Made by a program: the position numbers and the translations under genes | Assembly (NCBI GenBank): GCA_947625615.1 | Contig: CANQPB010000020.1 | Span: forward strand, 1 to 40,391 | From: an uncultured Clostridia bacterium | GTDB taxonomy: Bacteria; Bacillota; Clostridia; Oscillospirales; Ruminococcaceae | Direction: 5' to 3' | Length of the DNA: 40,391 nt | In this document: positions 34,813 to 40,391 of the stretch, piece by piece | Layout of the letters: every line of letters starts with the position of its first letter | Numbering within the stretch: position 1 is the first letter of the stretch | The notes under the pieces: generated by a model | What the model was told of the DNA's origin: nothing | What the model saw: the letters and a program-made list of their open reading frames with translations, nothing else | Database searches by the model: none

Positions 34813-36186
34813 ATGAACATTCAGAAGGTTTTTGAAAAGATCGAATCTCTTCGCCCCGAGATGATAAACACCCTGGGCGATCTTGTGGCCTGCCAAAGCT
34901 TTCGCACCCCCGCCGCCGAGGGCGCGCCCTTCGGCGTAGGCGCAAGGGCCTGCCTCGACAGATTTTTAGAGATATGCCGCGGCCTCGGCTTTAAGACCGA
35001 AAACGTAGACGGCTATGCCGGCCGGGTGTATTCAACCGACGGCGAAAGCGCCCTCGGTATACTCGCCCACCTCGACACCGTCCCCGCGGGCGAGGGCTGG
35101 ACGCGGGAGCCATACAAAATAAGCGTCGAGGACGGGAAGATCTACGGCCGGGGCACCATGGACGACAAGGGCCCGGCGGTGTCGGTGCTCTACGCTATGT
35201 ATGCCCTCAAAGAACTCGGCATATCCCTGCCCGGCGGGGTCGAGCTTATCGTCGGGACGGACGAGGAATGCGGCTCGTCGGATATGGAGTATTACAGATC
35301 GAAAAAATCCCTGCCGCCTCAGCTTTTCACCCCCGACGCCTGCTATCCCCTGATAAACATAGAAAAGGGCCGCATAGCCGCGAAGTTTTCGGCGGACTGC
35401 CTCTCCGAGACCTTAATCGGTCTTCACGGCGGAAAGACCTTAAACGCAGTCCCCGCGCTTGCAACGGCGGCGGTAAAGCTTGATAAATCTGATCTCATAA
35501 CCGCCGCAAAAAAGGCGGGCTGCACCGCAAACATCACCTTTGAAGACGAGGGCGGCGCCGTTAAGATAACCGCTTCGGGCGTCAGCGCGCACGCCTCAAC
35601 CCCCGAAGCGGGCGACAACGCCCTAACCGCGCTGATAAAGCTTCTTTCACTCTGCGATTTGGGCGAACCGGCGAACGGGCTTATCCGCGGGCTTAACAAA
35701 ATCTTCCCCTACGGCGAGACCGACGGCCAAAGCGCCGGCGTCAGCGCCAAGGACGGCGTCTCCGGCGCACTTACGCTTGTTCTAAGCGTGCTCGACCTTG
35801 AGGGAGGCAGGCTTACGGGCGGAATCGACATTCGCTTTCCGGTCTGCGAAAGCGTGGGATCCGTCGGCAAAAAGCTTTCGGCGGCGCTTGAAAGCATAGG
35901 CTTCGTCCCCGAGATCAACGGCACCGAGCCCCACTGCGTTCCCTCCGACAGCCCCTTTGTCAAAAAGCTCCTTGACGCCTACGAGGCGGTCACCGGCCTG
36001 AGGGGCGAGCCGCTTGCCATCGGCGGCGGCACCTATGTCCACGGCATTCCGGGCGGCGTGGCCTTCGGCTGCGAGGTCGAGGGTGAGGACAACCGCATTC
36101 ACGGCGCCGACGAATTCATAAGCGCCGACGCACTCGTTACGAACGCAAAAATTTTCGCCCGGGCGATAGTGAATGTCTGCGGATAA
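34813..36186 (+). CDS. pepV: M20-family dipeptidase, PepV-like
   Basis: The start follows AGGAGG with a nine-base gap. The protein has the two-domain layout of Xaa-His/PepV dipeptidases, which use two zinc ions to cleave short peptides in the cytoplasm. Visible metal and catalytic residues are His86 and Asp88 (AHLDTVP), Asp117 (GRGTMDDKG), the Glu151-Glu152 pair (TDEECGS) and His430 near the end (NRIHGADE). The lid domain lies between about 180 and 370. Its length of 457 residues is usual. It shares the pullulanase promoter and ends at the terminator at 36360-36394; the link to starch use is probably only transcriptional. Confidence 0.9.
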   Translation: MNIQKVFEKIESLRPEMINTLGDLVACQSFRTPAAEGAPFGVGARACLDRFLEICRGLGFKTENVDGYAGRVYSTDGESALGILAHLDTVPAGEGWTREPYKISVEDGKIYGRGTMDDKGPAVSVLYAMYALKELGISLPGGVELIVGTDEECGSSDMEYYRSKKSLPPQLFTPDACYPLINIEKGRIAAKFSADCLSETLIGLHGGKTLNAVPALATAAVKLDKSDLITAAKKAGCTANITFEDEGGAVKITASGVSAHASTPEAGDNALTALIKLLSLCDLGEPANGLIRGLNKIFPYGETDGQSAGVSAKDGVSGALTLVLSVLDLEGGRLTGGIDIRFPVCESVGSVGKKLSAALESIGFVPEINGTEPHCVPSDSPFVKKLLDAYEAVTGLRGEPLAIGGGTYVHGIPGGVAFGCEVEGEDNRIHGADEFISADALVTNAKIFARAIVNVCG

Positions 36187-36207
36187 TTGAAAACCGCCAT
36201 TCAAATT

Positions 36208-36394
36208 AAAAAAGTTTTCGCCGGCCTTTTTCAAAAGGCCGCGCAGGTCGAGGGGCGCGCAGCCCCTCGTCGCGCTCCGCAGAGCGCGAAATCCCTATGC
36301 TTCGCGCGCTCCGCAAGGGGTGAATTGCAAAAACAGTCCGGTGGACTGTTTTTGCAAGAGGGGACGCCCTGTAAGAGAGGGCGTCCCCTTTTTT
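36208..36394. repeat. Structured intergenic repeat, copy 1
   Basis: The segment is a chain of hairpins: GGCCTTTT-TC-AAAAGGCC, AGGGGC/GCCCCT, CGCGCTC/GAGCGCG, a 15-pair stem around GTCC-GGT-GGAC at 36325-36357, and a final terminator-like stem. A second copy lies at 40115-40316. Two blocks are identical between copies: 35 bases (36209-36243 and 40115-40149) and 33 bases (36261-36293 and 40166-40198). Long frames across this segment are not convincing genes. Confidence 0.85.
36360..36394 (+). terminator. Strong rho-independent terminator
   Basis: GGGGACGCCCT and AGGGCGTCCCC form a perfect 11-pair stem with a seven-base loop, followed by TTTTTT. It is the last module of repeat copy 1 and ends the pullulanase-dipeptidase operon. 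Confidence 0.9.
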
Positions 36395-36597
36395 GCGACG
36401 CGGCGACTTGACCGCAGCGTCGCAGCCCGGAAAAGGGTGCTGGGAAAACCCGGTTATAGAAACAACCTTTAGTTCGGCCGAGACCAATGGGCTCGGCAGC
36501 AGCTGCGCGCAGCCAGTGCGACAACCGCCATAGTCCGAGCACAGCGTGGTTGTCCTCGCTTTGCCGAGCAAAGCTCGGCAAATAACCGCCATATACG
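36395..36597. other. Gene-free stretch rich in inverted repeats
   Basis: No convincing gene. It holds TGCGACGC/GCGTCGCA (36394-36424), GCCGAG/CTCGGC, ACAACC/GGTTGT and a perfect TTTGCCGAGC-AAA-GCTCGGCAAA hairpin near 36551-36573. It could be a structured RNA or a decayed repeat. I recognise no known family. Confidence 0.4.
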
Positions 36598-36628
36598 AAA
36601 AAAGCAGACGTACGCCGCCTGCTTTTTT
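36598..36628. terminator. Terminator after glmS
   Basis: AAAAAAGCAG and CTGCTTTTTT pair with an inner CG/CG step around a short loop. T-runs occur on both strands, so it can serve the minus-strand glmS gene whose stop is at 36642. Confidence 0.85.
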
Positions 36629-36641
36629 ATTTATCATACTA

Positions 36642-38480
36642 TTACTCCACCGTCACGCTCTTCGCGAGGTTTCTCGGCTTGTCGACGTCGAGGCCCTTGG
36701 CGCAGCTGATGTAATATCCCAAAAGCTGCAGCGGAATGACCGCAAGGCTTGCCAAAAACAGGTGGTCGGTGTTCGGAATGTACACCGTAAAGTCGGCGAG
36801 ATCCTCAATCGCGTAGTTGCCGTAGCATGTGAGGCCCATAAGATAGGCCCCGCGGCTCTTTACCTCAACCATGTTCGAAACCGTCTTCTCGTAGAGCGCC
36901 TGCTGGGTGACGACGCCGATCACAAGCGTGCCGTCCTCAATAAGGCTTATCGGCCCGTGCTTAAGCTCGCCGGCGGCGTAGGCCTCGGAATGGATATAGC
37001 TTATCTCCTTCATCTTGAGGCTTCCCTCAAGCCCTACGGCGTAGTCGATTCCTCTGCCGATAAAGAACGCGTCCTTGACGGCGGCAAACTTCGCGGCGAA
37101 CCACTGGATCCTCTCCTTGTCCTCCAAAACGCGCTCTATCTTCTGGGGGATCCCCGAAAGCTCGTCGAGAAGGCGCTTATATTCCTCCTCCGAGATCTCT
37201 CCACGCGCGCTTGCAAACTGTATTGCGAGCATATATCCCGCCGCAAGCTGGCAGCTGTACGCCTTTGTGGTGGCAACGGATATCTCGGGGCCGGCGAGGG
37301 TGTAAAATACGTTGTCCGCCTCTCTTGCGATGGACGAGCCCACCACGTTGACGATCCCGAGCGTCTTTGCGCCCGAGGCTTTCGCCATCTTAAGGGCGGC
37401 GAGGCTGTCGGCGGTCTCCCCCGACTGGCTGATGATTATAACCAGGCTGTCCTCGCGCAGCTTCATCTTTCTGTATCTGAATTCCGAGGCAAGCTCTACC
37501 CTCACCGAAAGCGAGGTGAGCTCCTCTATAACATACTGCACCGCCATGCCGACGTGATACGCCGAGCCGCAGGCGACGATATAGATGTTCCTTATCTTTT
37601 TGATGTCCTCGTCCGAAAGGCCCACTTCGGAAAAATCTATCCTGCCGTCCTTGAGAACGGAATTTATCGTGTCGCGGACTGCCTTGGGCTGCTCGTGGAT
37701 CTCCTTGAGCATAAAGTGCTCGTAGCCCGCCTTTTCGGCCGCCTCGGTGTTCCACTTTATCTCGGTGACCTCTTTTTGTATTGGCTCGCGGTCGATGTTG
37801 TAAAACTCTACCTCGCCCTCTTTGAGCTTTGCGATTTCAAGGTCGCCGACGTAATAGACGCTGCGGGTGTATTTCAATATTGCGGGGACGTCGGAGGCAA
37901 GATAGCTCTCGCCGTCGGCAACGCCGATTATCATCGGGCTGTCCTTGCGGATAGCATATACCTCTCCCGGGTATTCCGAGAACATCATCGCGAGGGCGTA
38001 TGAGCCGCGGATCCTCGTCATGGCGCGGGCGAGCGCGTCGACGGGGCCGCCGTTGTACTTTTTATAGTAGTAGTCTACAAGCTTTACCGCCACCTCGGTG
38101 TCGGTGCTGCTCGAAAAGCCGTAGCCGCTCTTTATCAGCTTAGCTTTCAGCTCCTGATAGTTCTCTATAATGCCGTTGTGAACGCCGACGACGTTAAGGT
38201 CGTCCGAGGCGTGGGGGTGGGCGTTTGTAACCGAGGGCTCGCCGTGGGTGGCCCAGCGGGTGTGGCCTATTCCGCAGGTGCCGGATACCGCCTGACCCTC
38301 GTCGGTCATCTCCCTCAAAATTTTAAGCTTTCCCTTTGCCTTGACAATCTCCACGGGCTTGCTGCCGTCCCTTACGGCTATGCCCGCAGAATCGTATCCG
38401 CGGTATTCAAGCTTTGCAAGGCCGTCCAAAAGAACCGGCGCCGCCTGCTTTTTCCCCGAAAAGCCTACTATTCCGCACAT
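36642..38480 (-). CDS. glmS: Glutamine-fructose-6-phosphate aminotransferase
   Basis: The 612-residue enzyme makes glucosamine-6-phosphate from fructose-6-phosphate and glutamine, the first step towards UDP-GlcNAc for the cell wall. After Met removal Cys2 (MCGIVGFSG) is the glutaminase nucleophile. The glutaminase domain (1-240) shows LEYRGYDSAG and HTRWATHG. The isomerase domain carries two SIS folds (SQSGETADS; SEAYAAGELKHGP) and the conserved C-terminal end AKSVTVE. It lies 31 bases after glmM, so the two are one operon. There is no room for a glmS ribozyme in that gap. Confidence 0.97.
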   Translation of the reverse strand: MCGIVGFSGKKQAAPVLLDGLAKLEYRGYDSAGIAVRDGSKPVEIVKAKGKLKILREMTDEGQAVSGTCGIGHTRWATHGEPSVTNAHPHASDDLNVVGVHNGIIENYQELKAKLIKSGYGFSSSTDTEVAVKLVDYYYKKYNGGPVDALARAMTRIRGSYALAMMFSEYPGEVYAIRKDSPMIIGVADGESYLASDVPAILKYTRSVYYVGDLEIAKLKEGEVEFYNIDREPIQKEVTEIKWNTEAAEKAGYEHFMLKEIHEQPKAVRDTINSVLKDGRIDFSEVGLSDEDIKKIRNIYIVACGSAYHVGMAVQYVIEELTSLSVRVELASEFRYRKMKLREDSLVIIISQSGETADSLAALKMAKASGAKTLGIVNVVGSSIAREADNVFYTLAGPEISVATTKAYSCQLAAGYMLAIQFASARGEISEEEYKRLLDELSGIPQKIERVLEDKERIQWFAAKFAAVKDAFFIGRGIDYAVGLEGSLKMKEISYIHSEAYAAGELKHGPISLIEDGTLVIGVVTQQALYEKTVSNMVEVKSRGAYLMGLTCYGNYAIEDLADFTVYIPNTDHLFLASLAVIPLQLLGYYISCAKGLDVDKPRNLAKSVTVE

Positions 38481-38511
38481 ATAAAATCAACCTCATTTCG
38501 TTAATGATATT

Positions 38512-39900
38512 TTATTCCGCCGCGTGGCCCTTTTTCACGATGACGTCGACTATTCTGTCAACGCATTCGCGGCACAAAGTTTCGGTCTCGGCCTCGGCCA
38601 TAACGCGGATAAGCGGCTCGGTGCCGCTTTCGCGGACGAGTATGCGCCCCTGCGAGCCGAGCCTGTCGGTCTCGGCCTTTACCGCCGCCGCAACGTCGGG
38701 ATCCGCCTGGGCGGCCGCCTTGTCCTTTACTCTGACGTTTTTGAGAATCTGCGGGTAGATGACAAGCCCTTCGCAGAGCTCGCTCATCTTCTTTTTCTTC
38801 GCGAGCATTACCTCCATCATCTTAAGGCTTGTAAGAATGCCGTCGCCGGTGGAGGCGTATTTCGTGAAGATTATGTGCCCCGACTGCTCGCCGCCGAGAC
38901 GGCAGCCGTTTTTCTGCATGTATTCGTAGACATATTTGTCGCCGACCGCGGTTTTGACATATCCTATGCCCTCTTCGTCAAAGGCTTTGTAAAGCCCGAA
39001 GTTTGACATCACCGTCGTGACGACCGTGTTGTTCAGAAGCTTTCCGCGCTCGCGCATGTATTTTCCGTAGATGTAAAGAATGTGGTCGCCGGTGATTACG
39101 TTCCCCTTTTCGTCTACGCAAAGGCACCTGTCGGCGTCGCCGTCATAGGCAAAGCCCACGTCGAGCTCCTTTTCAACGACAAGCTTCTGCAAATTTTCAA
39201 TGTGGGTGGAGCCGACGCCGTTGTTGATGTTAAGTCCGTCCGGCTCGGCGCCGATAAGATAGGTCTTCGCGCCGAGGGCGTCGAACACCGACTTTGCGAT
39301 GTTCCAGCTCGAGCCGTTGGCGCAGTCGAGACCCACTTTGACCCCGCGGAAGGAATAGATTCCGAGGGAGATGAGATAGCCTATGTAGCGGTTTCTTCCC
39401 GAAACATAGTCTACCGTGCGGCCGATGGCTTCTCTCTTGGCGTAGGGAAGCTCGCTCAAAGTCTCTCCGAAGACGGTAACGCTGCCGTCTATGTAGTTTT
39501 CGATAAGCGAGATGGTCTGCTCGTCCATCTTCTCGCCCGAGCCGTTGATGAGCTTTATCCCGTTATCGTAATAGGGGTTGTGGCTCGCCGAGATCATTAT
39601 GCCGCAGTCGAAGTCATCGATCTTGGTGATGTAGGCGACGGACGGCGTGGTGGTGACGTGCAGAAGATAGGCGTCGGCGCCGGAGGCCGTGAGGCCGCCG
39701 ACAAGTGCGTACTCAAACATATAGCTCGAGCGGCGGGTGTCCTTGCCGATGACTATTCTTGCGGGCTCGTCGGAGCCTGCGCGGCGCTTGAGTTCGCCGA
39801 AATACCAGCCCAAAAATCTTCCGACCTTGTGCGCGTGATCGGCCGTAAGCCCGACGTTTGCTTCCCCGCGGAAGCCGTCGGTGCCGAAGTATTTACCCAT
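38512..39900 (-). CDS. glmM: Phosphoglucosamine mutase
   Basis: The enzyme converts glucosamine-6-phosphate, the GlmS product, into glucosamine-1-phosphate. The hallmark N-terminus (GKYFGTDGFRGEAN), phosphoserine loop MISASHNP (phosphorylated Ser106), metal loop DGDADR and C-terminal phosphate-binding loop RESGTEPLIRVMAE are all present. It has 462 residues, slightly longer than usual. Its start is preceded by AGGAAATG, and a perfect sigma-A promoter lies at 39946-39974. It is the first gene of the glmM-glmS operon. Confidence 0.97.
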   Translation of the reverse strand: MGKYFGTDGFRGEANVGLTADHAHKVGRFLGWYFGELKRRAGSDEPARIVIGKDTRRSSYMFEYALVGGLTASGADAYLLHVTTTPSVAYITKIDDFDCGIMISASHNPYYDNGIKLINGSGEKMDEQTISLIENYIDGSVTVFGETLSELPYAKREAIGRTVDYVSGRNRYIGYLISLGIYSFRGVKVGLDCANGSSWNIAKSVFDALGAKTYLIGAEPDGLNINNGVGSTHIENLQKLVVEKELDVGFAYDGDADRCLCVDEKGNVITGDHILYIYGKYMRERGKLLNNTVVTTVMSNFGLYKAFDEEGIGYVKTAVGDKYVYEYMQKNGCRLGGEQSGHIIFTKYASTGDGILTSLKMMEVMLAKKKKMSELCEGLVIYPQILKNVRVKDKAAAQADPDVAAAVKAETDRLGSQGRILVRESGTEPLIRVMAEAETETLCRECVDRIVDVIVKKGHAAE

Positions 39901-39945
39901 AGTAACTCATTTCCTTTCAAGAGCGCAAATTTTCACATATACTAT

Positions 39946-39974
39946 ATTATAAGGCCTGCGCATGGTTTTGTCAA
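39946..39974 (-). promoter_or_regulatory. Consensus sigma-A promoter of glmM-glmS
   Basis: TTGACA (39969-39974) and TATAAT (39946-39951) on the minus strand are exactly 17 bases apart, a full consensus promoter suiting a housekeeping operon. Confidence 0.92.
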
Positions 39975-39984
39975 CCGAAATGAG

Positions 39985-40013
39985 AAAAAAGATTTGGCCT
40001 TTCAGGCCAAATC
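39985..40013 (-). terminator. Rho-independent terminator for minus-strand transcription from the right
   Basis: A perfect 10-pair stem (GATTTGGCCT with AGGCCAAATC) and three-base loop are followed on the minus strand by TTTTTT. It would insulate the glmM promoter from a gene or RNA lying beyond the right edge. Confidence 0.8.
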
Positions 40014-40019
40014 AAGAAG

Positions 40020-40071
40020 ATAGAAGTTAGAAATTAGAAGTTAGAGTTTCAAGGTGTCGCCTGCGGCGACA
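40020..40071. repeat. Heptamer array and small hairpin
   Basis: About 3.5 units of the heptamer TAGAAGT/TAGAAAT lie at 40021-40045. A TGTCGCC-TGC-GGCGACA hairpin follows at 40055-40071. This precedes repeat copy 2 and may belong to the same kind of intergenic element. Confidence 0.6.
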
Positions 40072-40114
40072 TATTTAAATACTGCGCACGGAACGAACAC
40101 TCCCGAGAAAAATC

Positions 40115-40316
40115 AAAAAGTTTTCGCCGGCCTTTTTCAAAAGGCCGCGGGGGTCTCGGGGGCAGAGCCCCTCGTCGCGCTCCGCAGAGCGCGAAATCTC
40201 CCCGGAGGACGCCGAGCAGGCGTACTCCGGTAATGCGAAGCGAAGCGCAGGACGGGGAGAAAAAACTGTCCGGTGGACAGTTTTTTCGCGGGGAGACCCT
40301 CGCCGGGGGTCTCCCC
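40115..40316. repeat. Structured intergenic repeat, copy 2
   Basis: This has the same hairpin chain as at 36208-36394, with the stem AAAAAACTGTCC-GGT-GGACAGTTTTTT at 40260-40286 and a closing GGGGAGACCC stem at 40290-40316 that lacks a T-run. The remaining bases to 40391 show TTGACA on the minus strand near 40325, but no gene. Confidence 0.85.
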
Positions 40317-40391
40317 GGGTACTGTCAAGTATTTTTCGCAAATTCATATAGAATGAAGTAATATTTTTGGATTATCACCCTCGGCATGCCG

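Noticed and set aside
36206-36637. Open frames on both strands across the repeat region
   Set aside because: They are made of hairpin arms, lack good ribosome sites and resemble no protein.
38481-38511. Possible glmS ribozyme
   Set aside because: The gap to glmM is only 31 bases and holds no ribozyme core.

Overview
The window looks like a chromosomal segment of a fibre-degrading, Gram-positive anaerobe of the Clostridia, most likely an Oscillospiraceae/Ruminococcaceae-type gut or rumen bacterium. This is inferred from type I dockerin repeats, divergent GH5 enzymes, lipoprotein sugar-binding proteins, strong AGGAGG ribosome sites, consensus sigma-A promoters with 17-base spacers, and moderate-to-high GC. 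No rRNA, tRNA or CRISPR array was seen.

Layout. (1) 1-1120 is a rearranged edge: an internal piece of a Cna_B-type surface protein abuts, out of frame, a tyrosine recombinase cut off after its N-terminal domain. (2) 1123-5118 (minus) is an operon of GH29 alpha-L-fucosidase, sugar-binding lipoprotein and AraC regulator. (3) 5426-8302 is a secreted GH5-like enzyme with an InlB-type repeat and a dockerin. (4) 8498-10102 is an ECF sigma factor fused to a long C-terminal extension. (5) 10174-13928 (minus) holds a second sugar-binding lipoprotein and a four-part sugar-sensing regulator, divergent from a GH5 cellulase-GH36 alpha-galactosidase operon (14107-17052). (6) 17123-18496 (minus) is a secreted repeat protein whose promoter has a 10-G run in its spacer, the hallmark of a phase-variable promoter. 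(7) 18585-29968 (minus) is a nine-gene operon: an SPFH protein with zinc ribbons, a four-helix membrane protein, a zinc-ribbon/helical-repeat protein, three paralogous coiled-coil/helical proteins with a C-terminal membrane hairpin, two small proteins and a Ycf46-like AAA+ ATPase. (8) 30206-36186 holds housekeeping and carbohydrate genes: D,D-carboxypeptidase, a CE2-like esterase, type I pullulanase and a PepV-like dipeptidase. (9) 36642-39900 (minus) is glmM-glmS for amino-sugar synthesis, bracketed by two copies of a structured intergenic repeat.

How it may fit together. The secreted or anchored GH5 enzymes attack plant glucans or mannans outside the cell. Lipoproteins bind the oligosaccharides, with permeases encoded elsewhere. 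GH29, GH36, the CE2-like esterase and the pullulanase, all lacking signal peptides, trim side chains, acetyl groups and alpha-glucans inside. The AraC-type regulators probably sense the sugars. The nine-gene operon resembles in part the Bacillus YdjG-YdjH-YdjI envelope-stress module, and I propose it is a membrane-associated remodelling or integrity machine. That operon and the poly-G promoter just downstream are the most interesting content.
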